Origin: Deinococcus koreensis
Lineage (GTDB): Bacteria > Deinococcota > Deinococci > Deinococcales > Deinococcaceae
Length of the DNA stretch: 64,000 nt
Assembly (NCBI RefSeq): GCF_002901445.1
Contig: NZ_PPPD01000001.1
Coordinates: 434,001 to 498,000 of the forward strand
Direction of reading: 5' to 3'
This document shows positions 40,049 through 55,882 of the stretch, piece after piece (within the stretch, counting starts at the first letter, position 1; the number at the start of each line of letters is the position of its first letter). Made by a program: the position numbers and the translations under genes. The notes beneath the pieces are model-generated. The model had not been told where the DNA came from, did not search any database, and saw nothing but the letters and a program-made list of their open reading frames with translations.

Positions 40049-40657
40049 ATGGCGAACGCCCGACGGGTGCAGCGGCTGTATGACCGCCAGGCCTCCCGCT
40101 ACGACGCGCGGTCGGCCTCGCGCCGCCTGGACGCCCTGCGCGCCGCGCTGTTCGCCCACGCCTCCGGCGACGTTCTGGAACTCGGGGTCGGCACCGGCGC
40201 GACCTTCGCGCATTACCCGGGCACGCTGGTCAGCCTGACCGGGCTGGACGTGAGCCCTGAGATGCTGTCGCGGGCGCAGGCCAGGGCGACCGGCCTGCCC
40301 TTTCCCGTGCGGCTGGTGCAGCACGACTTCCAGACGCTGCCCTACGGGCCGGCGAGTTTCTACACGGTAACGTCGTCCCTGGGGCTGTGCGGGATTCCCG
40401 ACCCGGCCGGGTTGTTCGGCGAGGTGCGGCGGGTGCTGCGCCCCGGCGGACAGCTGCTGGCCCTGGAGCACGTCCGCCCCCCGCAGGTCTGGCTCGGACT
40501 CGTGGCAGACGGCATTGACCCGCTGTTCGAACGCTTCGTCGGCTGTCACGCCAACCGGCCCACCCCGCACCTGCTGCGGGAAGCCGGCTTCACCGTGGAG
40601 GTGCTGGAGCGGCGCCTGGCGGGGATTCTGGTGGACATCCGCGCCACGCCGACCTAA
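40049..40657 (+). CDS. Class I SAM-dependent methyltransferase (UbiE/Methyltransf_11 type)
   Basis: A single-domain methyltransferase of 202 residues. Motif I DVLELGVGTGATFAHYP near residue 40, the GLDVSPEML acidic loop, and EVRRVLRPGGQLLALEHVRP near residue 130 fit this type. It begins 27 bases after lepA with an AAAGGGAGG site, so cotranscription is likely. The substrate is unknown; sequence relatives modify quinones, lipids or small molecules. Confidence 0.82.
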   Translation: MANARRVQRLYDRQASRYDARSASRRLDALRAALFAHASGDVLELGVGTGATFAHYPGTLVSLTGLDVSPEMLSRAQARATGLPFPVRLVQHDFQTLPYGPASFYTVTSSLGLCGIPDPAGLFGEVRRVLRPGGQLLALEHVRPPQVWLGLVADGIDPLFERFVGCHANRPTPHLLREAGFTVEVLERRLAGILVDIRATPT

Positions 40658-40723
40658 ACAGCGGAACGCCGGGCGGGCGGGTTCCCGGTTCCCACCCGGG
40701 CCTGCCCGCTGGGGGTGGGGGTT

Positions 40724-40755
40724 GACAGAACCCTCCCCATCGTGAGGGTTCTGTC
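40724..40755. promoter_or_regulatory. Perfect 12-bp inverted repeat upstream of the histidine kinase
   Basis: GACAGAACCCTC and GAGGGTTCTGTC with an 8-base spacer, ending 13 bases before the -10 box, so it covers the -35 zone. There is no T-run. It could be an operator or a terminator for the methyltransferase. Confidence 0.55.
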
Positions 40756-40768
40756 AGACCCGGCCCCG

Positions 40769-40774
40769 TAAGCT
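40769..40774 (+). promoter_or_regulatory. -10 box of the histidine kinase gene
   Basis: TAAGCT, 7 bases before ATG 40782. Confidence 0.45.
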
Positions 40775-40781
40775 GAGTTTC

Positions 40782-41894
40782 ATGAGCGCCGGCCATCCCC
40801 CCCTGCACCCCGACGAGGTGGCCCTGCCGGCCCCTGAGCGGGCCGGGGTGCGGTGGGGACGGGGGCGCGCCCTGACCACCTTGCGCGCCCAGTTCACGCT
40901 GGTCATCTTCATGCTGGCCTTCCTGCCCAACCTGGTGCTGACCTTCATGGCGCAGCCGACGGTGCCCCTGGCCAGCCTGGCGGTCTGGATGCTGCTGGTC
41001 GGCGGGCTGTGCGGCGCGGTGGGCTACATGCTCAGCGGCACCCTGCTCAGGTCGCTCAGCCGCCTGCAGGGCGAGGTGCAGCGCGGCGACTTCGCCCAGC
41101 CCCACGCCGACGATCCGGTGGAGATCCTCTCGCTCAGGTCGGCTTTCGGCAGCCTGCTGGGGCGCCTGGGCGTGGAGCAGACCCGCCGCAACGCCTTTAT
41201 CGCCACCCTGGTGCACGACCTCAAGACCCCGCTGATTGCCACCGGGCACCTGACCCAGGCCCTGACCACCCTGCCCCTGCCCGAGGCCGAGCGCCGCGAG
41301 GTCGGCGTGCAGATCCAGGCCGAGACCGGCCGCCTGCTGGCCCTGGTGCAGCAGATGGCCGATGCCCACCGCTTCGAGCGCGAGGACGTGCGCGTGCATA
41401 CGGCGCCCACCGATCTGCGCGCGCTGCTGGACGGCGTGGCCCGCCGCCTGCAGCCCCAGGCCGACGGACGCGGCCTGCGCCTGAGCGTGACCGGTGCCGG
41501 GCAGGCCCACGTGGACGCCCCGGTGCTGGAGCGCGCCGTGACCAATCTGGTCGAGAACGCGGTTCGCTACGCCCAGACCGGCATCCAGCTCGCGGCCGGG
41601 CCCCTGGGGGTCACGGTGTCCGACGACGGCCCCGGCCTGAGTGTGCCGGTGGACGTGCTGGCCCAGCCCTTCAACTCGCAGCCCACCACCATCGCGGGGC
41701 AGCAGTACACCGCCGGCACCGCCGGGCTGGGCCTCTTCATCGCCCGGCGCATCGCCGAGGCGCATGGCGGCGCCCTCGTCTACGACCGCTCCCCTGCCCC
41801 GGCGCCGCCGGACATTCCCCCCGAAGCCGTCCCCACCCCGCCCCCCACCGAACTCACCCACTTCACGCTCCACCTCCCGGAGGTCACCCCATGA
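40782..41894 (+). CDS. Sensor histidine kinase
   Basis: A membrane kinase of 370 residues. Two membrane spans lie at about residues 38-86 with a very short external loop, so the stimulus may be membrane-associated. A HAMP-like linker follows. The DHp box is ATLVHDLKTPL with phospho-acceptor His145, the N box NLVENAVRYA near 252, G boxes DDGPGLS and TAGLGLFIARRI. The stop overlaps the response regulator start (ATGA). Confidence 0.9.
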   Translation: MSAGHPPLHPDEVALPAPERAGVRWGRGRALTTLRAQFTLVIFMLAFLPNLVLTFMAQPTVPLASLAVWMLLVGGLCGAVGYMLSGTLLRSLSRLQGEVQRGDFAQPHADDPVEILSLRSAFGSLLGRLGVEQTRRNAFIATLVHDLKTPLIATGHLTQALTTLPLPEAERREVGVQIQAETGRLLALVQQMADAHRFEREDVRVHTAPTDLRALLDGVARRLQPQADGRGLRLSVTGAGQAHVDAPVLERAVTNLVENAVRYAQTGIQLAAGPLGVTVSDDGPGLSVPVDVLAQPFNSQPTTIAGQQYTAGTAGLGLFIARRIAEAHGGALVYDRSPAPAPPDIPPEAVPTPPPTELTHFTLHLPEVTP

Positions 41895-42475
41895 GACTCG
41901 TCATCGCCGATGATCACCCGCTGTTCCGTATGGGCCTCAAGTACGCCCTGATCAACCAGGGCTTCGATGTGGTGGCCGAGGCCGCCGACGGCCTGGCCGC
42001 CCTGGACGCCTGCCGCACCCTGCAGCCCGACGCCGCCCTGCTGGACGTCAAGATGCCCGGCATGACCGGCATCGAGGTCTGCGAGAGATTGCGCCTGAGC
42101 AACCCCGGCGTGGTCTCCGTGCTGATCACCACCTTCGCCGAGCCGGCCATCGTGCAGGCCGCCCGCGCCGCCGGAGCACGCGGCTACGTGAGCAAGGAGA
42201 CCGACCCGGAAAGTCTGGCCCGCCAGCTGCGCGACATCGTCGCCAACCCCGAGGTCGACCGCCTGCCGCACGTGAACGTGCCGCGCCTGACCCCCCGCGA
42301 GTCCGAGGTGCTGCCCCTGCTGGCCCAGGGTTACTCGAACAAGGAGATCGCCAAGAACCTGGGGGTGTCGCCGGACACGGTCAAGGATCACCTCGCCCGG
42401 CTGTACGCCAAGCTCGATGCCGGCGACCGCACCGAGGCCGTGAGCCGCGCCCGCAGCATCGGGCTGCTCCACTGA
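41891..42475 (+). CDS. NarL/LuxR-family response regulator
   Basis: The partner of the preceding kinase. The receiver domain has Asp7/Asp8, the phospho-acceptor Asp52 in LLDVKMPG, and a conserved Lys in GYVSKETD. The C-terminal helix-turn-helix LTPRESEVLPLLAQGYSNKEIAKNLGVS is LuxR-type. Length 194 aa is normal. The inverted repeat at 40724-40755 is a possible binding site if the pair regulates itself, which is inference. Confidence 0.93.
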   Translation: MRLVIADDHPLFRMGLKYALINQGFDVVAEAADGLAALDACRTLQPDAALLDVKMPGMTGIEVCERLRLSNPGVVSVLITTFAEPAIVQAARAAGARGYVSKETDPESLARQLRDIVANPEVDRLPHVNVPRLTPRESEVLPLLAQGYSNKEIAKNLGVSPDTVKDHLARLYAKLDAGDRTEAVSRARSIGLLH

Positions 42476-42606
42476 GCGCCCCAGTCCCACCCGACGTGAC
42501 GAAGGAAGGCGGCCCTCATGGTCGCCTTCCGCGCTTGTCGGGACTGGCTGCGGGCTCCCTCCAGCGGGAGCTAGATCCTGTATGGATCGGCTGTCAGGCT
42601 GGCTGG

Positions 42607-43107
42607 GTGACTGCCTCCCTGCGTTCCACGGCCCTGTCCGCCGCCCTGACCCTCGGCGCCGCCAGCGCCCAATCGTCCACCGCCAGCGACGGCCCGACCG
42701 TCTGGGGCGGGATCTCATCCGAGGTGCTGATCCTGCCGACCCTCTACGGCGCCCTGAGCCTTCCCCTGACAACCACCTCGCCGCAGGTCTCGGTGCGGGG
42801 CGGCGTGCAGTATCTGGCCGGCGAGGTGGCCTTCGGGGCCGACCTGCTGCTCGGTTCCGGCCCGCGTGGCCTGTACGGTGGCCCCAGCGGCGCCCTGATC
42901 GTGGGCACCTCGCCCGGCTGGATGGCCGGCGCCCTGCTGGGCTACCGCAACACCCTCTCCGGCGGGCGCTGGGGCTATTTCGTGGAGGGCAAGGCGCGGT
43001 ACCTCTTCCTGAAGGGCGCCGTCACCGGTCACTATGCCGGCGCCACCCCGGAGGATCTGTCCTTCGTGTCGCCGGGCCTGGGCTTCGGCCTGACCTACCG
43101 CTTCTAA
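42607..43107 (+). CDS. Exported beta-rich protein, possible outer-membrane barrel
   Basis: The signal peptide MTASLRSTALSAALTLGAASAQ leads into a Gly-rich mature chain with alternating hydrophobic and polar residues (GVQYLAGEVAFGADLLLG, GLGFGLTYRF). The C-terminal Phe suggests a small beta-barrel, but length (166 aa) and lack of a known family leave this open. GTG 42607 gives the signal peptide. It lies after the two-component pair and could be one of its targets. Confidence 0.55.
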   Translation: MTASLRSTALSAALTLGAASAQSSTASDGPTVWGGISSEVLILPTLYGALSLPLTTTSPQVSVRGGVQYLAGEVAFGADLLLGSGPRGLYGGPSGALIVGTSPGWMAGALLGYRNTLSGGRWGYFVEGKARYLFLKGAVTGHYAGATPEDLSFVSPGLGFGLTYRF

Positions 43108-43134
43108 CCCTCTGTGCTCTGCCGGGCCGGGCCG

Positions 43135-43166
43135 CCTGTACCCTCGCTGGCCTGTACCCTCGCAGG
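43135..43166 (+). promoter_or_regulatory. Tandemly duplicated -10 region of the aminotransferase gene
   Basis: Two 16-base copies, CCTGTACCCTCGCTGG and CCTGTACCCTCGCAGG. Each has TACCCT; the second (43155-43160) lies 7 bases before ATG 43168, so a leaderless start is expected, while the first would add a 16-base leader. Confidence 0.6.
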
Positions 43167-43167
43167 T

Positions 43168-44334
<1,167 letters not shown>

Positions 44335-44384
44335 GCGGCGCGCGCGGCGAACAGGGGCCGGGAACTCCGGCGGCCCTCCCTCCG

Positions 44385-44390
44385 TATTGT
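44385..44390 (+). promoter_or_regulatory. -10 box of the AIM24 gene
   Basis: TATTGT, 7 bases before ATG 44398. Confidence 0.45.
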
Positions 44391-44397
44391 CTCCCGT

Positions 44398-45168
<771 letters not shown>

Positions 45169-45244
45169 GTGAGCTGTCCGGCTGATCCAGCGGGCTGAGC
45201 CGGCACGGCCAGCGGAGCCGGATCGGGCCACAGCGCTACAACAA

Positions 45245-45284
45245 GGGCCAGGGGCCGGAGGCGTGGACGTCCGGCCCCTGGCCC
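45245..45284 (+). terminator. Strong hairpin between the AIM24 gene and murG
   Basis: GGGCCAGGGGCCGGA pairs perfectly with TCCGGCCCCTGGCCC (15 bp, 10-base loop). No T-run follows. Confidence 0.7.
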
Positions 45285-45345
45285 GTGCTGCCGCTCCCCC
45301 GAACGGGGGGGCCGCCTCCCCGCCTCCGGGCTCGGCCGGAAGCTC

Positions 45346-45351
45346 TACACT
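45346..45351 (+). promoter_or_regulatory. -10 box of the murG operon
   Basis: TACACT, 8 bases before ATG 45360. Confidence 0.5.
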
Positions 45352-45359
45352 CCCGGGCG

Positions 45360-46539
45360 ATGAGTCTGGTGGTGTTGGCGACGGGGGGAACGGGCGGGCA
45401 TATCTATCCGGCGGTGGCGACGGCGCGGGAGCTGATCTCGCGCGGGCATGGGGCGCTGATCCTGGGGCAGGCGGGCGGCATGGAGGAACGGGTCGCCGCC
45501 GAGCAGGGGCTGGAGTTCCGGGGCGTCCAGGCCGGCAAGCTGGCCCGCAGCGGCCAGGGCAAGGCCGACCCGCGCGAGCTGCTGCGGGCCGCGCGGGGCG
45601 TGTGGCAGGCCCGCACGCTGCTCTCCGGACTGCGGCCGGGGGCAGTGGTGGGCTTCGGGGGCTTCGCCAGCCTGCCGGGGGTGCTGGCCGCCCAGAGCCT
45701 GGGCATTCCCACCGTGCTGCACGAACAGAACGCCCGCCTGGGCCTGACCCAGCGCCTGGCCGTGGGCCGCGCCCAGGCGGTCGGCACGGCCTACGCCGAG
45801 GTGGTCGGCCTGGAGGCCCGCAAGGCCACCCTGGTCGGCATGCCCGTGCGCGAGGAGCGCATGGAACGCGGCGAGGCGCTGGACAGACTCGGCCTGCAGG
45901 ACGGCCCGCTGACCATCTTCGTGATGGGCGGCTCGCAGGGTTCGCTGTTCCTGAACAACACCGTGCCCGACACGCTGCGGAACATCTTCGGCGGCGAGGG
46001 GCTGGTGCAGCACGAGCTGGGCGTGATGACCCCGCGCATCGACCTGGACTTCGGCCCCGACCGGAGCGCGCTCGACCTGGGGGCCGGGGTGCAGGTGCTG
46101 CATTCCACCGGCCCGCGCTGGCTCGCGGACGTGGCGCCGCGGGTGCGCGGGCTGGACTGGTACCACGCCGCCGGCTACGTGGACGCCGTGGCCGCCTGGT
46201 CCGTGGCCGACCTGGCGATCACGCGGGCGGGCACCGGCACGCTGGCCGAAGCTGCGCTGCACGGCATCCCGCTGATCATGGTGCCGCTGCCCGAATCATC
46301 GGAGAACCACCAGTGGCACAACGCCATGAGCGTGCAGCGCGCGGGCGCCGGGCGCGTGGTGGAACAGGCGAAGGTCGGTGAGGCGCTGGGGGCGGCAGTG
46401 TTAGAGTGTGCGGCGGCAGGCACCCGGATCGCCATGCGCTCGGCGGCTGTGAAGCGTTCGCAGCCCGGTGCGGCCGCGCGCTTCGCCGACCTGATCGAGC
46501 GGCAGCTGTCCGGACAGGCCCCGCCCCCACACCCCACCC

Positions 46540-46547
<8 letters not shown>
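45360..46547 (+). CDS. murG: MurG, lipid II-forming GlcNAc transferase
   Basis: Adds GlcNAc to undecaprenyl-PP-MurNAc-pentapeptide (lipid I) to make lipid II, on the inner face of the membrane. The N-terminal GTGGHIYPA glycine loop, GFGGFASLPGVLAA near residue 100, HEQNARLG near 122, and MGGSQGSLFLN near 190 are diagnostic, as is TRAGTGTLAEAALHGIP for the donor site. ATG 45360 is leaderless. It heads murG-murC-murB-ftsQ-ftsA, with an 8-base overlap to murC. Confidence 0.95.
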
Positions 46548-48032
<1,485 letters not shown>

Positions 48033-48036
<4 letters not shown>

Positions 48037-48934
48037 CCGCCCACCACCCGAGCGCCCAGACGGTCAGCCGCACCGGCACGCGGGTCGAGCGCCTGCCGCT
48101 GGCCCGCTTCACGACGCTGGGCGTGGGCGGCGAGGCCGAGGTCTGGTTCGTGGAGACCGCGGCCCAGCTCCAGGAGGCCATGGAGGCGCCCTACCGCATC
48201 CTGGGCGGCGGCAGCAATCTGGTCATCGCCGACGAGGGCGTGTCCGAGCGGGTGATCCGCCTCAGCGGCCCGCTGGCCGAGCGCGACCTGAGCCCCGATG
48301 GGCAGCTCAGCACCGACGAGCAGATCGTCACCGGCTGGGTGGGCGGCGGCGTGCCCCTGCCCGGACTGATCCGGCAGCTCCAGAAACTCGGGCTGAGCAA
48401 TCTGGAGGGCACCGTGGGTATTCCCGCGCAGGTCGGCGGCGCGGTGTGGATGAACGCCGGCACCCGCTACGGCGAGATGTTCGACGGCCTGCACACCATC
48501 GAGATCGCCACGCCAGGGGGCACCCGGCAGGTCTCCCCTGCCGAACTGGACTGGGGCTACCGCGACAGCGGCATTCCGCGCAACCACATCGTCACGCGCG
48601 TGCGCCTGAAGCTGCGCCCCAGCACGCCGGAAGAGGTGCTGGCCAAGATGGACTTCGCGGATCAGGCCCGCAAGGGGCAGCCCAAGATGAAGACGCCCGG
48701 CTGCGCCTTCAAGAACCCCGGCGGCGTGAGTGCCGGACGCCTGATCGACGAGGCGGGCCTCAAGGGCACCCGCGTGGGCAACGCGCTGATCGCGCCGGAG
48801 CACGCCAACTTCATCGTGAACCTGGGCGGGGCCACCGCCGCCGACGTGCACGCGCTGCTGGACGTGATCCGCAGCCGGGTGCCGGTGCCCCTGGAACTGG
48901 AATACGAGCTGTGGCCGGAGCGGCCAGGGCCGCT

Positions 48935-48938
<4 letters not shown>
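48033..48938 (+). CDS. murB: MurB, UDP-N-acetylenolpyruvoylglucosamine reductase
   Basis: The FAD enzyme that reduces the enolpyruvyl group to form UDP-MurNAc. FAD-binding LGGGSNLVIADEG is near residue 55, and GTVGIPAQVGGAVWMNAG near 130. At the proton-donor position there is Cys224 (PGCAFKNPGG) where many enzymes have Ser; Cys is known in some family members. Length 301 aa. The GTG start and the stop overlap neighbouring genes by 4 bases. Confidence 0.93.
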
Positions 48939-50974
<2,036 letters not shown>

Positions 50975-50976
<2 letters not shown>

Positions 50977-50994
50977 GAAGCAGCTCTGCTTCCT
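50975..50994 (+). terminator. Hairpin directly after ftsA
   Basis: AGGAAGCAG pairs with CTGCTTCCT around a 2-base loop and overlaps the ftsA stop codon. Confidence 0.5.
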
Positions 50995-51005
50995 GGGCGG
51001 TTCAG

Positions 51006-51034
51006 GCTCCCCGGCGTCGAGGCGTCCGGGGAGC
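51006..51034 (+). terminator. Second hairpin after ftsA
   Basis: GCTCCCCGG and CCGGGGAGC with an 11-base loop, followed by TTCCCGTT. Together with the first hairpin it separates ftsA and ftsZ transcription. Confidence 0.6.
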
Positions 51035-51228
51035 TTCCCGTTGAGCGGCAGGGGCTCCGGGCGCTCCGGGGCCAGGACGGGTGAACCCGGTCTGCGGCTC
51101 CGTCCACGGCTCACACTCCGTGGCCTTCCGCCGGGCCGCCGCCCACCGCTGTGCGGGTCACGCTGTGGGGGTCACGGTACCCAGGATGGGTGTCCAACAT
51201 GGCGGGTGGCACTCATGCTCAGGTGCGC

Positions 51229-51234
51229 TAAACT
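51229..51234 (+). promoter_or_regulatory. Candidate -10 box of ftsZ
   Basis: TAAACT, 55 bases before ftsZ, giving a leader of about 45-50 bases with an AAGGAG site at 51279-51284. There is no clear -35 box. Confidence 0.45.
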
Positions 51235-51247
51235 ACCGCGAGTTGAG

Positions 51248-51280
51248 ATGAACTCCACAAACGGGGCTTCACCTCTGTAA
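51248..51280 (+). other. Short ORF in the ftsZ leader
   Basis: ATG 51248 encodes MNSTNGASPL. Its TAA stop is joined to the ftsZ ribosome site (TAAGGAG), so ribosomes ending here sit on the ftsZ initiation region. Confidence 0.35.
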
Positions 51281-51288
51281 GGAGAAAC

Positions 51289-52357
<1,069 letters not shown>

Positions 52358-52358
52358 G

Positions 52359-52422
52359 AGAGGCGCAGAAGGCAGATGGCTAAATCTTGAAACCATCTGC
52401 CTTCTGCCTTGAGCCTTCTGCC

Positions 52423-52424
<2 letters not shown>
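52359..52424. repeat. Heptamer repeats between ftsZ and pfkA
   Basis: CTGCCTT, CTGCCTT, GAGCCTT and CTGCCTC run at 52397-52424, up to the pfkA stop. An inverted partner block CAGAAGGCAGATGG lies at 52366-52379. Same unit family as at 25575 and 28161. Confidence 0.75.
52366..52406. terminator. Bidirectional terminator of ftsZ and pfkA
   Basis: CAGAAGGCAGATGG pairs perfectly with CCATCTGCCTTCTG (14 bp) around a 13-base AT-rich loop; the genes converge here. Confidence 0.7.
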
Positions 52425-53430
<1,006 letters not shown>

Positions 53431-53529
53431 GGGGGTCTCCCTGGGGGGATTGAGCTGGGGGCTTGAGAGGGTCGCCCCGGGCCGGGGAGGAACGGAGGCG
53501 AGCCGCCTGAGCCCGCTGGCCTGGACTCG

Positions 53530-54561
53530 TTAGGCGGTCTCGGCGCCGGTCACCTGCAGGGCCAGGGCATATGCGTCATTCTTACGCAAACCCCGCGCGA
53601 TGAGAAGGTCACGTATATCTCGGGCGCTGTGGCCCTGGGCGGCCTGCGCCTGCGCCCAATCGCGCTGATCCCCCGGCTGCGGCTGCGCCACGGGCTGATC
53701 CTGCCCGCCAACGACGATCACGATCTCGCCGCGAACCTCGGCCGCGAAGTGCCCGGCCAGCTCGCTCAGGGGGCCGCGCACGGTCTCCTCGAAGCGCTTG
53801 GAGAGTTCGCGGGTCACGCTGGCAGGTCGTCCAGCGCCACACGCCCCCGCCAGATCGCGCAGCGTGGCGCCCAGGCGGTGAGGGCTCTCGTACAGCACGC
53901 TGGTCTCGGCGCGGGACGCCACGGCGCCCAGGCGCTCCTTGCGCTCGCGGCCCGAGCGGGGCAGGAAGCCCTCGAAGGTGAAGCGCCCGGTGGGCAGGCC
54001 CGAGAGCACCAGCGCCGGCACGAAGGCGGTGGCGCCGGGCAGGGCCTCGACCGGCACACCGGCCTCCAGGGCCGCCTGCACCAGTTCACTGCCGGGGTCG
54101 CTGATGCCGGGCGTGCCGGCGTCCGAGACGTAGGCCAGCCGGGGGTGCTTCTCCAGCACCTGGGCGGCCCGGTGCATGGTGTGGGCGTCGAGCCGCACCA
54201 GGGGTTTGCGGATGCCCAGGTGCGAGAGCAGCGCGCCGCTGCGGCGGGTGTCCTCGCAGGCCACGGCGTCCGCGCCGCGCAGCACCTCGATGGCCCGCAG
54301 GGTGATGTCGCCCAGGTTGCCGACCGGCGTGGGCACCAGCCAGACCCGGGGGCCGGCCCCGGGCACGGGCTGGGAACGGTCATGTGGATGGGTCTCGGGC
54401 GACTGGGTTCCAGGCAGCCCGGCGCTGTCGGGGGGCGGCGCCGGGTCGGGCCCATGATCCGGCCCGGGCTCGTCCGGTTCCGTGGCCTCCGGCTCCAGCA
54501 TGTCCGGCCCTGTCACAGTCACCTCCGTCACGACCTCTTCAGCGGGAGCCAGCTCAGTCAT
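53530..54561 (-). CDS. rsmI: RsmI, 16S rRNA (cytidine-1402-2'-O)-methyltransferase
   Basis: Methylates the ribose of C1402 in 16S rRNA. It has the SAM-binding PVGNLGDITLRAIEVLRGADAVACEDTR near residue 80 and SDAGTPGISDPGS near 145, and the later family segments GRFTFEGFLPR and VLYESPHRL. The N-terminal ~70 residues are an acidic, Pro-rich leader absent from a typical ~280-residue RsmI. The start overlaps the upstream small gene by 8 bases. Confidence 0.92.
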   Translation of the reverse strand: MTELAPAEEVVTEVTVTGPDMLEPEATEPDEPGPDHGPDPAPPPDSAGLPGTQSPETHPHDRSQPVPGAGPRVWLVPTPVGNLGDITLRAIEVLRGADAVACEDTRRSGALLSHLGIRKPLVRLDAHTMHRAAQVLEKHPRLAYVSDAGTPGISDPGSELVQAALEAGVPVEALPGATAFVPALVLSGLPTGRFTFEGFLPRSGRERKERLGAVASRAETSVLYESPHRLGATLRDLAGACGAGRPASVTRELSKRFEETVRGPLSELAGHFAAEVRGEIVIVVGGQDQPVAQPQPGDQRDWAQAQAAQGHSARDIRDLLIARGLRKNDAYALALQVTGAETA

Positions 54562-54769
54562 TCCCGGGCATTTCCGTCGCCTGCAGCGCCAGCCCCGGGC
54601 TGGGCTTCAGGCGGATCCGCACCTTGCGGGGCCGCTTGAGCACCCCGACGATCCGCGCCCGCAGCAACTCGCCCTCTCCGACCGTCACGGTCACGACCGT
54701 TCCCTCCGGCAGCCGGGCGCCGATCACGACGACCACTCCGTTTTCGATAATGCCCTTGTAGGCCCTCAT
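54554..54769 (-). CDS. Small protein, 71 aa, AF2212/DUF104-like N-terminus
   Basis: The start MRAYKGIIENGVVVVIGARLPEG resembles the AF2212/DUF104 antitoxin-like beta motif (KGIIENGVV..LPEG). No toxin gene is adjacent; the neighbours are a membrane protein and rsmI, overlapping by 4 and 8 bases. So it may simply be a small beta-barrel protein coupled to rsmI. Basic C-terminal half (KRPRKVRIRLKP) suggests nucleic acid contact, which is speculative. Confidence 0.5.
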   Translation of the reverse strand: MRAYKGIIENGVVVVIGARLPEGTVVTVTVGEGELLRARIVGVLKRPRKVRIRLKPSPGLALQATEMPGND

Positions 54770-55194
54770 GCTTCCCTCCCCTGGGCCCGGCGCTGACGCC
54801 GCTCGGCCCTGGACAACGCCTCACGCAGCGCCACGATCTCGGATTCTCTGGCGCCGCCCAGGCGCGCGTATCGGTCGATCACTTCAGCGGCTTCCCGCCG
54901 CCGGTCCAGCCTGAGCAGCAGCGCGCCCAGGTGCTCGCCCCCGACGAAGTAGGCCCGGGGGTTCTGGGGATCGGCCCTGACCTGCTCGCGGGCCGCCTCC
55001 AGCCTCTCCAGGCTCAGGCGGTAGCGGGCCACCTGCCAGCGCACCAGCCAGGTGGCCAGCGCGAAGGTGAGCAGGGCGCCCAGGATCGACATCGTGACCG
55101 CCTGGGGCACGCCCACCTGCGCGCCCAGCCGTACCGACAGCGGGAAGCAGAAGGCCAGCACCACCAGCACGGCCAGGGTCGCGGCGTAATTCAT
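54766..55194 (-). CDS. Small membrane protein with helical tail
   Basis: 142 residues with two N-terminal membrane spans (about 5-22 and 33-52) and a cytosolic helical region (LSLERLEAAREQVRADPQNPRAYFVGGEHLGALLLRLDR) resembling one or two TPR-like hairpins. First gene of the overlapping set with the small protein and rsmI. No family name can be given. Confidence 0.6.
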   Translation of the reverse strand: MNYAATLAVLVVLAFCFPLSVRLGAQVGVPQAVTMSILGALLTFALATWLVRWQVARYRLSLERLEAAREQVRADPQNPRAYFVGGEHLGALLLRLDRRREAAEVIDRYARLGGARESEIVALREALSRAERRQRRAQGREA

Positions 55195-55338
55195 GTCGCC
55201 CCGTTCATCCTGACCCCACCGGCGGGCTGTGACCCCTCATGCCAGACAGTGTAGCGGGCCAACGCCGCCAGGCGGGTCGGCACGGCACGGTTGACCCGGC
55301 GCGCGGATGGAGGGCGGAGCAGGTGGGCCGGGGCGCGC

Positions 55339-55344
55339 TAGGCT
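55339..55344 (+). promoter_or_regulatory. -10 box of rlmH
   Basis: TAGGCT, 7 bases before GTG 55352. Confidence 0.45.
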
Positions 55345-55351
55345 GCGCGGC

Positions 55352-55792
55352 GTGCGACTGCACCTGATCACCGTGGGAGAACCGAAACTGGCCTACGCCC
55401 GCGCCGGCTGGGACGAATACGAGAAGCGGCTGCGGCGCTTTCACAAGGTGCAGGTCAGCCGGGTACAGGGCAAGACCCAGGCGCTGGAGAGCGTGGCCGT
55501 GGCGCGCGCCGCCGGCCGCGCGCCGCTGATCCTGCTCGATCCGCGCGGCGGGCAGTTCAGCTCGGAGGGCCTGAGCGCGTTTCTGGAAGCCCAGGCCCTG
55601 GGCGGCGCCGGTGAACTGGCCTTCGCGGTCGGCGGCCCCGACGGCCACACCGACGAGCTGCGCGGCGCGGCCACGCGGCTGTGGAGCCTGGGCGAACTGA
55701 CCCTGCCCCACGACCTGGCGATGGTCGTGCTGGTCGAGGCGCTCTACCGGGCGTCCAGCATCCATGCCGGCGAGCCGTACCACCGGGGCTAG
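55352..55792 (+). CDS. rlmH: RlmH, 23S rRNA (pseudouridine1915-N3)-methyltransferase
   Basis: A small SPOUT methyltransferase acting on the 70S ribosome. ITVGEPKLAYARAGWDEYEKRL at the start, LDPRGGQFSSE near residue 68, FAVGGPDGHTDELR near 95, and the C-terminal LPHDLAMVVLVEALYRA...PYHRG are diagnostic. 146 residues, normal length. Leaderless GTG start. Confidence 0.93.
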   Translation: MRLHLITVGEPKLAYARAGWDEYEKRLRRFHKVQVSRVQGKTQALESVAVARAAGRAPLILLDPRGGQFSSEGLSAFLEAQALGGAGELAFAVGGPDGHTDELRGAATRLWSLGELTLPHDLAMVVLVEALYRASSIHAGEPYHRG

Positions 55793-55870
55793 GGCGCAGA
55801 TCCAGAGCACGGGGCCGGCGCCTTGGACACCCGCCCGGACGGCCCGGCCCCCGGCGACTCCGCTGGTGTT

Positions 55871-55876
55871 TAGAGT
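55871..55876 (+). promoter_or_regulatory. -10 box of the second GNAT gene
   Basis: TAGAGT, 6 bases before ATG 55883. Confidence 0.45.
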
Positions 55877-55882
55877 GACCCC

